Shown here one piece after another: positions 1 through 10,338 of a DNA stretch of 64,000 bases; position 1 is the first letter of the stretch, and each line of letters starts with the position of its first letter. Origin of the DNA: Macrotrachela quadricornifera. Taxonomy: Eukaryota > Rotifera > Eurotatoria > Philodinida > Philodinidae. Location of the stretch: the NCBI GenBank assembly GCA_022393335.1, contig JAJEKB010020889.1, forward strand, positions 8,004 through 72,003, given 5' to 3'. Below the pieces are notes generated by a model. That model saw only the letters and a program-made list of their open reading frames with translations, did no database searches and was not told the DNA's origin. The translations under genes and the position numbers were made by a program.

Positions 1-326
1 CGATTTAAAATGATAGCTGATCAAGATGAAATTTGGAAATTGAAATGCAATTGTGAGTAATACATATTTTCCTTACTTAATAATATTTGTAAATATGTTG
101 AATAGCATCGAAAAAACTATATTCAAAATCATTCAAACAAATTTATCTCGATTGGATTTATGTGAAATGCTTACGCAATGCAAAACTACGGGCGATGAGG
201 AAGTGCACTGCTACTGCATGTGACGTAGATCAACCACCTTCATATCCTATTCGACCGAATGATAATCAACAATTAGAAGGTATTGGTGGATTTCACCAAC
301 ATCCAAATTCATCATCAACTATGTAA
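1..326 (+). CDS. 3' end of an unidentified gene (two exons, partial)
   Basis: A reading frame open from the window edge reaches a good donor (GTGAGT at 53). An acceptor at 227-228 restores the frame to a Pro/Gln/Asn-rich tail that stops with TAA at 324-326. AATAAA follows within a few bases (about 328), which supports this as a terminal exon. The proposed exons are 1-52 and 229-326, with an intron of 176 bp that is longer than most here. The visible protein is only about 50 residues, has no recognisable domain, and its function is unknown. The splice phase agrees, but with so little sequence the model is tentative. Confidence 0.35.
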
Positions 327-720
327 AAATAAACTCATGTTTTGTTTTTTTTGAAAAATTATATTGTTTCAATTTAAACATAGAACTAATTAAGGTTGTC
401 TCTTCTCTGACAAATCGTTTTTCCTTAAAAGAAAATAATTTTTGAGAAAAGTCTACAAAAAAGTTGCCTAAGATCTCTACTTTTTGATATTTCTTAAAAC
501 TAATTCTTATGTCAATGATCAGTCTTCACGAAAAATCTCATTTGTTTTCAAAAATTGAAGAGAACAACAATAAAACAAAACCCATTCCCTTCATTCGAAA
601 AGGTATAATAGTTGTCTTTCAAATATAACAAATTTTAGTTCTCTACTTCGAAGCATAGAAAAAATAATTTGTATGGATTGAAAGTTTCTTTTTAAGCTTT
701 GATTTTTAGAAAATTTCTGA

Positions 721-1935
721 ATGTTGAGATTTAGAGAAGTAAAATATATTTTGTAAGTTTATTGTTATAGATCCAACGCTTGTGAAAAGTTAGAGAGATA
801 TACTATGAAGTAGAGCGAACATTGATTTTGAAGAACACGAACGATCTTAAGAAAGATTTTATAGGTTATTCTTTCAATTTTTAGGTCTATTGAATTATCA
901 GTTGATATTGAAAAAACAGCTCAAAAACTTATTGAATTACTAGAAAAGGCGTCTAAATTTCAACAAGGATGGCAACAACCATCGATTGTAAAACATATGA
1001 TAACAAGATATTATAGATTTATGCAATTGAAAGCATCTCATCCATCAAATATTTTACTTATTCCAACTTTGGATATTGAAATCGTTTGGCAAACACACCT
1101 TTTACGACCAGCAATGTATCAAGACGATTGTCTTCGTTTGTTTCGTCGCGTTATTGATCATTCATTATTAATCTCTGGTATTGAAAAATGTTTAAAAAAT
1201 CAAGCATTTCGAGATACATGCCAATTATATGAACAACAATTTGGTCAACAATATTGTTCATTACCATCAATAGATACAAAAAATGATGTTGCATCAAAGT
1301 TTCATTATTATCCGTTTAAAATAGACACCGGTACTTATCCTACTTATTCTTATTGGGATAAAACTCATTTTGAGTTCGCATCTAAACAACCTAATGATTA
1401 TGAAAATCCTTTTTCATTTACCGAAGGTGATTTAATCATGGATGGTAAATGGCTTGATTTATGTAAACAATTTATGTCAAAAGCATTAAAAACAGCACCT
1501 CTTGCCGATTATCATCGTACATGGTCAAGTGGAATGGAACTGCAAGGTGGTGCAATCAATCGACTAAAAAAATCATATGAACGATTTTTATATATAGCAG
1601 CTAAATATCCTTTAAAAGATGGTCATGAATTCATACGTCCAACATATGCGGTAAAATATTCAACATGAGAATAATATTTTCTTTACTTATTTAGATTTTT
1701 CTAGATCGATATTATGTGGCATTCTCATATGCAAGAACCATTAAACTATATCGCTGATTGTGTTCGAATTGTTGGCTATGTCATCTATCATTCACCGTGG
1801 CCAATCAATGAAGATGATACAAAGGATAAAACATGTATTCAAGCGAATAAACTTTGGAAAGATGAATTTAAAGTTGATTTAATGATAGATCATCTATTTA
1901 ATACAATTGATGACGCACTCGATCAAGTCTTCTAA
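721..1935 (+). CDS. DUF1399 / glycine-rich domain-like (GRDP-type) protein
   Basis: The two main exons are 885-1650 and 1705-1935, with a 54-bp GT-AG intron; about 331 residues are visible. The family hallmark occurs twice: an Asp-x-x-Val-Trp-x-x-His-Leu...Pro...Tyr-x-x-Asp-Cys block (near 1072-1130) and an Ile-Asp-Ile-Met-Trp-His-Ser-His-Met block just after the intron (1705-1734). This W-x-x-H pattern is typical of PF07173 (DUF1399), known in plant GRDP proteins and many invertebrate proteins; its molecular role is not established. The acceptor at 1704, not the nearer AG at 1694, keeps the frame. The 5' end is uncertain: an ATG exon at 721-752 joins in phase to 885 (intron 132 bp), giving about 342 residues. 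No signal peptide or glycine-rich tail is seen. The stop is TAA at 1933-1935. Confidence 0.78.
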
Positions 1936-3379
1936 TATATTTTACATTTAGTAGATATTCATATATTTTTTCTTTTAATCAAATAAACTGGAGAAATTTT
2001 GCCGAAGAAATGAATTTGACTTGCTATGTATTTTCTAAAACTCATTGATTTGATTATTATAATAAGAAATACAAAAAAAAAACGGTAGGTGGCCATTCAT
2101 GGAAGCATGTATCAGACACAGATTGAATGATTGCTTTGTCTCAATATTCATATGAAGTGTGCATCATTTATTTGTTTGAAAGTGTCAACGTTGAAATTTT
2201 TAGTTAATGTTAATGATACAAAAACCTAATGATCAATATTATCGATAGTCCATACTGATTACTGACGTAACCAGAAGGAAGATTATGGGGATCGATCCCT
2301 CCCCAAATGATGTAAATACTTGGAGAGAATATGAACTGATTTATTCTCACAAACTAAAAATAACTTTCTCTGTTCTTTAAATTAACTTTCGAATTTCTTT
2401 TGTAGATTGATGTCAATTTCCGAGTTAGGAGTAAGTTTATATAGTTGAATAAATATTTGCCTTTGTGTTGTAGAGTCACGCGCAGTCACGTGACAACTTT
2501 ATTATTATTTTAATTTATTTCCGTGAACATTTTATTTTCGTTTGATAAGGCGTTTTAATACATGAAAGCTACGCAACAAGTACGCTTAGACCATTGAAAT
2601 GTAAATTTCTTTTTTCTCAAATTTTTGACCTTTTCTAGCCAAGTGTTGCCAACTCAAAGACTGTTCACGGTCTAGATTAAAATATGATTTTACCTATAAT
2701 TTACGAACGAGAGATATGCAGGATCGGAATTTTTTCATTTATGAATTCCAGGAGCTGCTCGAAAAGGGTTAAATGAAAAGAGGAAATATTATCGTAGTAT
2801 TATATATGAATAATTTATTATGAAATAAATCGATGAGAAAAGTTTTTACTTTGCTATAAAATCTCGAAAGCGAATAAAGTTGATCAATTGAAAATCAAAC
2901 GTGCGCTGCAATCAAGATCATTCACCGATGATGATAGCAACAACGATAATTCTAACTATTATACCAGCCAGAATCAGAGGATAGATTTCTAATACTATGA
3001 TATCGGTTGCATTTGTATATATCTGGAAGGAATGTTAAAATTCAAAGTATATACGAATTGAGAGTACGATAAAAACACGTCGTCAAACATAAAAAATATT
3101 CTTCATGAAAGAATTTCTCATTGAATAGTTGATTCTCTTTGCCTAAAGCTCCATCTACTCATCGAAGATCGAGTGTTTCGAAAACTAATTTGCACTGTAG
3201 AATGAAAGAGAAAAACAAAAAAAAGATAAGAAACGACCGATATATTTCTTATATGACGTGGATTCTATATGAGTATAGTTACCGTTATCAAATGCAATAT
3301 CATCAACATGACATGACAAAAGAAAATTTGAGTCTTAAAAGAGGTTGACTTTGCAAAATTTCATCAAAAGCAAAAGACA
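1936..3379. other. Intergenic, no gene recognised
   Basis: AT-rich sequence between the DUF1399 and cathepsin genes. A 69-codon frame at 3139-3348 begins with TTG, is rich in Lys/Ser/Tyr and has no domain; I treat it as chance. The 300 bases before 3380 should hold the cathepsin promoter, but I see no convincing TATA box. Confidence 0.6.
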
Positions 3380-4595
3380 ATGAAGAACATATTTCTCCTC
3401 TGTATTGCCTTCGGTTTGTTTCTTACTTTTTGTTCGAGTCTTCGAACACCATCTCTCGATGAAGCATGGAAATTATTTACATCTGTACATAATAAACAGT
3501 ACCCATCAATGAATGATGAACAACTTCGGTAAGAAGGATAAATTTAAATGAACTATATACTAAGTTTCTTTTTCCAGACGAAGTATTTGGGAAGAAAATG
3601 TTCGAATGATTCAAAAACATAATTTTGAATCTGATTTGGGTCTACATACCTTTACAATGAAAGTGAATCAATTCGCTGATCTTGTTCGTCTTCATATTTT
3701 CTCTTCTAAATTTATGATTAATAATATTAAACTAATTCTAGACCAATGACGAATTTGTTAAGCAAATGAATCAGTTAAGAATCAATCCTGATAAGAAATC
3801 AAGCCAAAAACTTCATATCCCATCAAATATGAACCTTCCAGCATCTGTTGGTACGATACTATATTGTTTTCAAAGAAATAAATTTCTCAATAATATTACT
3901 TTTTAGACTGGCGTACCAAAGGATATGTTACACCTGTTAAAAATCAAGAACAATGTGGTTCATGTTGGGCTTTTTCAATAACTGGCACACTTGAAGGACA
4001 AATTGCTAAAAAAACTCAACAACTTATTTCCTTATCTGAACAACAGCTTGTTGATTGTTCAACATCTTATGGAAACAATGGCTGTTGTGGAGGTATGATG
4101 GATTATTCGTATAAATATCTGATAGACAATCACGGAATCGATACAAATGCTAGTTATCCTTATGAGGCTAAGGACGAAAAATGTCGATTTAATGCCAAAA
4201 CTATTGCAACTGATGTGACAGTAAGTTTAATTTATTTAAATATTTTAAATAAAATTCTTTTTCCATAGAGCTACGTTGATATTAAATCACAATCCGAAGC
4301 TGATCTTGAAGATGCCATTGCAACAATTGGTCCAATAGCAGTTGCTATGGATGCTAGTCATAGTTCATTTCAGTTTTATTCAACAGGTGTTTATTCTGAA
4401 ACAGCCTGTTCGTCGACAAATTTAGATTTTTCACTTTTGGCTGTTGGATATGGAACGACAACAGATAATCAAGATTATTATATTTTAAAAAATCAATGGT
4501 CGACACAATGGGGAATGAATGGTTATGTTTTGATGGCAAGAAATAAAAATAATCAATGCGGTATTGCAACAATGGCTAGCTATGCACTTATTTAA
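3380..4595 (+). CDS. Cathepsin L-like cysteine protease (papain family C1A), catalytic His replaced by Phe
   Basis: Five exons: 3380-3528, 3578-3683, 3742-3850, 3907-4220 and 4269-4595, all with GT-AG introns of 48-58 bp. They encode 334 residues, close to animal cathepsin L. Order: signal peptide (about 1-18), I29 inhibitor propeptide with ERFNIN-like spacing and an N-x-F-A-D block, then the mature domain starting near residue 120. The oxyanion Gln (Q135) and catalytic Cys (C141 in GSCWAF) are present. The active-site Asn is kept (N301), but the usual NSWG reads NQWS. The position that should be the catalytic His (LDHGV in the family) reads LDFSL, with Phe280 encoded by TTT at 4428-4430. The GCNGG block reads GCCGG, an extra Cys. 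The frame is otherwise intact and AATAAA lies near 4615, so it looks expressed. A papain-fold pseudoenzyme or inhibitor-like protein is the likely reading; a sequencing error is less likely, since two bases separate TTT from CAT. Confidence 0.92.
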
Positions 4596-6045
4596 AATAA
4601 TGATTTTGTTTTAATAAATAAAAGAGATAAACTATCTTTTTGTGTATGAGTAAAGGTGTGAATGTGGGTGATGGTGGTTTATTTAAGAAGAGATGATACA
4701 GTTATATCCGATCGGTAGCCATAATCGACTCTACCACTCTGCACTATTTCGTTTCGTAGCACTTTCCTCATCGTCTTCTCAATAGTCAGTAGATCCTTCG
4801 AAAGCACCTAAGCTCTCAAGATCAGAAAAGACCCGACTAGTAAAAGCGAGGACAAGTCGATTATGGTTCGTTTCCACACTTTGAAGATTCATAGTAATCA
4901 AGTAGATATCACTCTCCACAATCATTAATTGAGACAATGAAATAGTAGCGTTACCGAGTGATTCAGCGATGTTCACCCAATTAGTACGTTCCACGTCGGA
5001 TCAAAGTAACTTCTCATCCTTGCACAAAACAAAACTCGTGCTCCTGACTTTTGCCATTCAGACAAATATTGCTGAAACGAGCATCCATCGCTCGTAGAAA
5101 TGCATTTGGTTTTTTAATGCTAGGAACAATAGAGAAGAAATCTTTAAAATAGCAAGAAGGTAATTCTTTACAGGTTACCCGTTGCATAATACTAATATGA
5201 TTTTACTTATTCCTGACTCTATCGGCCCTAAGGGGACTGTCTTTTAAATGCTAGTGTACAAAGAGTGACAGAAGAGAAAAAAAAGAGAAGGCAATAAGAA
5301 TGTTAGATAACGACACACCCTCAAGAGCACTAGAATAGAGACGGCGGAATAATTCAAATTTAGGAAAGGCTAATATCCGATCACATAATGATGACAGTGA
5401 TATAAAAGCAGCAGGAAGATTTTCGAGCTTTTTCATCCTTACTCTTATCGATCAAACAGTGGATATGATGATATGATTTCAACAGAGTTCCTCTGATGTA
5501 TATTTTTGTAAGGGCGAATGATAGAATCTGATCATTTTTCAAAAGATGTACCGCTGAGTTTGACAATATCCCAGGATTTACTTTTTGGGATTTACACAAT
5601 TCATCGAAATCATTAGTTTTCTCTATCGGATAGTATAGAGCACAATGCGTTTATACAAAAAAGTTCATGATCTGAAAGGCAAAGACTTTGCGGACATATA
5701 CCTGTTTTTGCCTTAATTTCTTCCATTTGAGGATGAAATTAGTGCATGAACACTAGAACTTCTAGAAAAAGTTTCGAAAATATGAATCTTAAAATCTATT
5801 GTTGAATTGTCTGTGACAGTCGCATGCCCAGCTTCTATGCACTTGCTCTGATAAGTTTCTAGAAAACTGAAAGCAAACATGTATAAAATAGCACTACTTT
5901 CCTATTATATTGGGGGTAATAATAATATTTGTAATATGTCTATTTCTTATTTATCTGAATGAGTGATTGTTCGATTGGTAATTTTTAAGTGATTCAGATG
6001 ATTTTTGAGCACAAAACAGATCACTTTCTTACTATCATTGTAGTC
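4596..6045. other. Intergenic; possible decayed minus-strand coding remnants at 4779-5599
   Basis: Three short minus-strand frames (4779-4994, 5251-5436, 5381-5599; 61-72 codons) have balanced, protein-like composition, unlike the Lys/Phe-rich chance frames elsewhere. I cannot join them by plausible splice sites, and two begin at non-ATG codons. They may be relics of one gene, but no family is recognised. The rest of the stretch shows nothing. Confidence 0.3.
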
Positions 6046-6640
6046 ACGAGGGAAATTTCTCGAGATGATAAAAATTTTTTGAAATCGGATTACTCTTATC
6101 TTATAGAGGCTAGTGAGTAGTGAAATATCCTAAGTTGACTCATTCTTTATTGCTTCGGAAGGAAGTTATGACCATTTTACTGTTTTTTTTAATCTCTAGT
6201 AGCATGTGGATAGTAGTAGTAGATGAATGACTTTGGATCTAAAATTTTGTTCGTAAAGCGGTCTTATGAACACTAAAGTATCCGGAAATTTTCACATAAA
6301 ACAGGTACATCTTTTTTCAGATAATGAATTTTTAAAAAACGACTGTCTTTTAAGATAAATTTTTACTTAATACGAGAAATAGGCATTGTTGTGAAAATTT
6401 CAAAATACTCGAATGTTCATAAGACCTCTTTATAGACTAAATTTCAGTCTCAAAGTCATCCATTTATTACCGTTACTCACGCACTGCTACAGGTAAAAAA
6501 ACCAAATAAATCGGTGATAACTCTCTCCCAAAGCAATAAGAGGATGAACCAGCTGAGAATATTTCACTAGTCATTAGGATCTATAAGATAAAAGTAGTCC
6601 GAATTCAAAAGATTTTTATCATTGGGAGAGATTTTATCGT
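6046..6640. mobile_element. 595-bp palindromic (foldback) element, ACGAGGGAA-type ends
   Basis: The left half (6046 to about 6300) is matched by the reverse complement of the right half (about 6390-6640) at roughly 75% by eye. Shared blocks include GGTCTTATGAAC, GTGAAATAT and ATGATAAAAA, with a short loop near 6300-6390. The left end reads ACGAGGGAAATTTCTC; the right end, reversed, reads ACGATAAAATCTCTC. No reading frame is present. The terminal motif and size match the palindromes at 43115 and 52350. Confidence 0.75.
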
Positions 6641-7479
6641 CAGCAATGAGTTTTACTATATAAAACTTAATTTTAATAATTATTATGCCATTTACAGAGC
6701 GTTCAGTTTACTGTTATCATGAAAAAGTATCTCTCTAATTCGATTACGATAAACCAAGAAAATCCTTTTCTTTGAATATTATGAAGAATTTAATGGAAAG
6801 TCTTTAAATCTCATCACATTTTTATTACTTTTCTATGTGAAAGCAAACACAAACATAGATATTATCTCAAATATATTTGTTAATTCTACTATTATTGGAA
6901 GCAGAAATCTTTTGTACATCCTGTCTTTCCGTTTTCTAAATTTCATCGAACCAAGTCGATAGGATATTTTGTTACCTATTTTTGATATCATAGCCAATGT
7001 ATTTTTTTTAAAAAAAATTCAAGATTTTAGTATTTGTACATGCGAAGATAAGTACAAACTAAACTTTATTTATAACATTTTGTTATATTAAAAGAACATG
7101 TGAGAATTAATGATTTGTTTTTAGAAAAAAATCCTAAAATAATTGCAGATAGACATTCAACATATTCTGAATATCGTTGGTTGTTTCTTTTTAATTGATC
7201 ATACTATATGAAAAAGTGAATGAATAGAATTAAACTAATTGAAAATACATCATCAATATTTTATATTATAATAAGGTTTCGACCAATTACTTCTTAGATC
7301 CTGTTATACAATTTGTGAAATATCATTAAAATTCAATACTAATAGTTAGACTAATCAATGTAAGATAAACATTTGTTAATAATTTGAGATACTTCCTACT
7401 CTAATATATTATTTATTCTGTTTGTAAATAATTATTTCTATGGTGCATTAATACTTTTATGAAATAAATGAATATATAT
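6641..7479. other. Intergenic, AT-rich, nothing recognised
   Basis: Low-complexity AT-rich DNA between the palindrome and the stop of the DUF616-like gene. It contains the presumed 3' UTR of that minus-strand gene; a TTTATT (reverse AATAAA) near 7460 could be its polyadenylation signal. Confidence 0.5.
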
Positions 7480-9423
7480 CTAACAGACATGAGAATGTCC
7501 AAGTGTATGATAAAATCTACGTGGTATAAAACCTAAATAACCAGTAAGATTTAATCTTTCAGCTGAATAATAAACCGATAATTGTCCTCGATATGAAAAA
7601 TAATTAATTTCATTATGCCATCCACATAAATAACGAAATATAGATGGATGATTATTTCTATACATAAATATAGCAATATCATATAATGGTAAACCTAATA
7701 TAGCTGAACGATTATAAAATCCATCTCGTGTATATTCAGCTTGTTGAAGATCCATTTCTAATAGTGTTGTATTAAGTCGTTGAGAATTAATTTCTTCACC
7801 TAGTTTAATACGATGATAAAGTGTAACATTAACTTCATTTTGTGATGTTCTTTCAAAATCTGAATGATGAAGACCCCAAACTGGTGTTCGTGCTAATGAT
7901 AAAACTTCATTTAAATTAATAATCCATCCTTTTCCATCAAGCCAAACAATCCATTTAGCTAATGGAAACATTCTATGTCCAACTATTTTTAATGTTTCTG
8001 TTGTTTTAGCTGGAACACGAAATAATGATCCACTTTCACCTAAATCAATAAAATCCCATTGAACTCTTCCATTTGGCATTCTTCCAGCCATTCCTGAATT
8101 TTTATATGCATTTAATGTTTTTGTATCAAGTAAAGCAACAAAACAAGAATCGGCTGGTACTGCATCTTGAATAGTAGGTAATGGATCATAACAATTTGTA
8201 ATACAAGTATATACAATAGTTTGACATTTTTCATTTCGTCCATAACGTTCTCTAACTTTATCAAATATTGATTTAATAGTAAAAGCACATTTTATTGTAT
8301 TATAATTAAAATAATTATTTTTATCATATTTTAAATAAAGTTGTTCACGATCATTAAATGAATATAAATCACTAAAAGCACAATCAAATTGTTTTAATGA
8401 ACATCGTTCTGGTTTATCAATTGATGTACGATTAGATATTGTTTCATATGGCATTTGATTAAATATTCCATCATAAAATGATTGACGATTATCTGATAAA
8501 TATTCAGTAAATGAATGATTACCATGTAAATGATAATAATCATTTATATAAGTTAATGATTTTGGAATTATTCTTGTTGACATTGATGCTAGAAATTCAC
8601 TTGTTTCTGAATTATCCCACCATGTTGCATCTTGTATAAAATAATGTGAATCATATTCAATAATATCTTTTAAAAATTGTATTGATGTATTTAAACCTAA
8701 TAATGAAAGAAAATTTGTTAAATTTTTTTCACAATCATTTAAATTTGATTGTATTATATCTTCAGAATTAATTATATTTAAATTTTGAAATAAATTTATT
8801 ATTTTATTTGTTAAATATATTGTTTTATCAAGAGTTTTATTTAATATTATATTCCAATTGAATGTAAAATTACGTGTATATCTCATTGAATCTATATAAT
8901 GATAAACAATTGTTGATTTAATTGATTTTCTTTTAAAATAAATTTGTTTAAGATATTTTTTATTATATTCAATATTTCGAATAAAATTTTGTAAACATTT
9001 TGATTTATCATCGAAATTAGTTAATAGAGATATTATATATATTTGAATATATTTAGGAAATTTTGTATTTGAATTAAATGAATTTTCTTTAATTATTTGA
9101 CAATTATCATTTAATTGTGTTATTTTAATATTTGCTAATTTTCGTGTTATTATCCATTGAATATATTTCATTAATCCACTACCATCATGTGTCCATATTA
9201 AACTAATTAAATTTTTCGTATTTAAACAATTATATGTAGGAAGTAATTCATTATTTAAATATATTTGTTCAAAACAAATAGATAGATTTGTTAGTTTTTC
9301 TTGATATATTATATTTGTTATATTAAAATTTGAACGATTTAAATTAACTATTATTATAAATGATAAACTAAATAATAATGTATAAAAAAATAAATGTTTG
9401 AAAGATGGAAGTTTATGTCGCAT
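7480..9423 (-). CDS. Type II membrane protein with DUF616 (TOD1/MUCI70-like) glycosyltransferase-like domain
   Basis: A single exon of 647 codons, unusual beside the intron-rich genes here. Residues about 9-28 form one hydrophobic segment after a short basic N-terminus, as in a Golgi type II enzyme. Residues about 30-330 are Asn/Ile/Lys-rich and match nothing I know. The C-terminal 240 residues carry the DUF616 pattern (PF04765): a VYTCITNCYD strand start, then FVALLDT, an AHRxFP-like block (GHRMFPLAKW), the WIVWLDGKGWI acidic motif, and WGLHHSDFER, where the family has a similar histidine/arginine block. Plant members are linked to pectin or arabinogalactan modification; the substrate in animals is unknown. 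Several N-x-S/T sites fit a lumenal domain. The start is the first ATG before the hydrophobic segment. A retrogene origin would explain the missing introns. Confidence 0.82.
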   Translation of the reverse strand: MRHKLPSFKHLFFYTLLFSLSFIIIVNLNRSNFNITNIIYQEKLTNLSICFEQIYLNNELLPTYNCLNTKNLISLIWTHDGSGLMKYIQWIITRKLANIKITQLNDNCQIIKENSFNSNTKFPKYIQIYIISLLTNFDDKSKCLQNFIRNIEYNKKYLKQIYFKRKSIKSTIVYHYIDSMRYTRNFTFNWNIILNKTLDKTIYLTNKIINLFQNLNIINSEDIIQSNLNDCEKNLTNFLSLLGLNTSIQFLKDIIEYDSHYFIQDATWWDNSETSEFLASMSTRIIPKSLTYINDYYHLHGNHSFTEYLSDNRQSFYDGIFNQMPYETISNRTSIDKPERCSLKQFDCAFSDLYSFNDREQLYLKYDKNNYFNYNTIKCAFTIKSIFDKVRERYGRNEKCQTIVYTCITNCYDPLPTIQDAVPADSCFVALLDTKTLNAYKNSGMAGRMPNGRVQWDFIDLGESGSLFRVPAKTTETLKIVGHRMFPLAKWIVWLDGKGWIINLNEVLSLARTPVWGLHHSDFERTSQNEVNVTLYHRIKLGEEINSQRLNTTLLEMDLQQAEYTRDGFYNRSAILGLPLYDIAIFMYRNNHPSIFRYLCGWHNEINYFSYRGQLSVYYSAERLNLTGYLGFIPRRFYHTLGHSHVC

Positions 9424-9630
9424 TACAAATAATTATTATATTTCAAATTGAAATATGTGAAAATATAATATTATCTAAATAAGAAAATAATTGTTTACAT
9501 ATTATTTATTTATTTTTATTAAATTAATAATCTAAACTCATGTACATATTCATCTATTCATATCAATTGTTTTTGTGCATATTTTTAAAAACAAGTCTTA
9601 TTAAGATTTCTATTTTTCACTCTAATCCAT

Positions 9631-9761
9631 GGTATACTCAGGCAGATATGACCTTTAAAAAAACGCCGTATTTACGCTGTTTTTCAGAGTGTTCTACTGC
9701 GTTAAAATTTCTACGCGTATTTTACCGTTTTTTTTATAGTTTTGTTTGCCTGAGTATATCC
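9631..9761. mobile_element. 131-bp hairpin MITE
   Basis: Ends are inverted: GGTATACTCAGGCA at 9631-9644 and TGCCTGAGTATATCC at 9747-9761. The similarity continues inward on both sides through an A-run and TACGC, so almost the whole element can fold on itself. No obvious target duplication. Confidence 0.75.
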
Positions 9762-9864
9762 TCATTTTCGAAGTTTATCAACTTTCTGAGATGCGACTGG
9801 ATACATTTATAGAAAACTACGAAAAATTCATAGTTTCATTTTGTTTCATCTATTCATTTGTGTA

Positions 9865-10338
9865 CAGTCGAGTCCACATAAAAGGGGCATATCGCTTTTT
9901 TAAATGGATGTTTGCACTGTGACAGGCAAGAATGTCGTCGAAGTCATATAAGAAGAAGTTTTTGAGGCACTCGTCAACTGTGATAAGGAAGTTGAATGTT
10001 TTGCAAATCTCACGGATGTCGCAATTTGTAATTCAATGAAACTAAATTGATATGGAACGATCGATTTAGAAGAGGAAGCAGGTATTGTTGATGAACCGAT
10101 GCATAGTGTCTCTCATAAAGATGCGCTAATGTATCTTTTGAAGACATGATCGAAGAGAACATTTTAATTAATCGTATTTAAAGTAAAATCATGGGCTTCT
10201 TCAAGTAAATTTATGTATATCTATGTACTACTTACTAAATGCTGACAAGAATCAATTTTTGCACTATTTTACATGGATTTCGGATACAAGAGCTTCTTTC
10301 AGAGGTCCTAACCGGGCTCTTACTAACGGACTTGACTG
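9865..10338 (+). mobile_element. Degenerate pogo/Tigger-type DNA transposon, 474 bp
   Basis: Terminal inverted repeats CAGTCGAGTCC (9865-9875) and GGACTTGACTG (10328-10338) differ at one position in 11. TA precedes the left end, as expected for this Tc1/mariner branch. Inside, about 9938-10150, a plus-strand frame with three stops resembles the C-terminal tail of Tigger transposases: an acidic stretch followed by a Ser-His-Lys-Asp-Ala-Leu block. The rest of the transposase is deleted, so it is non-autonomous and dead. Confidence 0.72.

Noticed and set aside
1695..1704. Nearer acceptor (AG at 1694) for the DUF1399 intron
   Set aside because: It shifts the frame away from the MWHSHM block; the AG at 1704 keeps it.
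3139..3348. 69-codon plus-strand frame upstream of the cathepsin gene
   Set aside because: Starts at TTG, composition biased, no domain or splice context.
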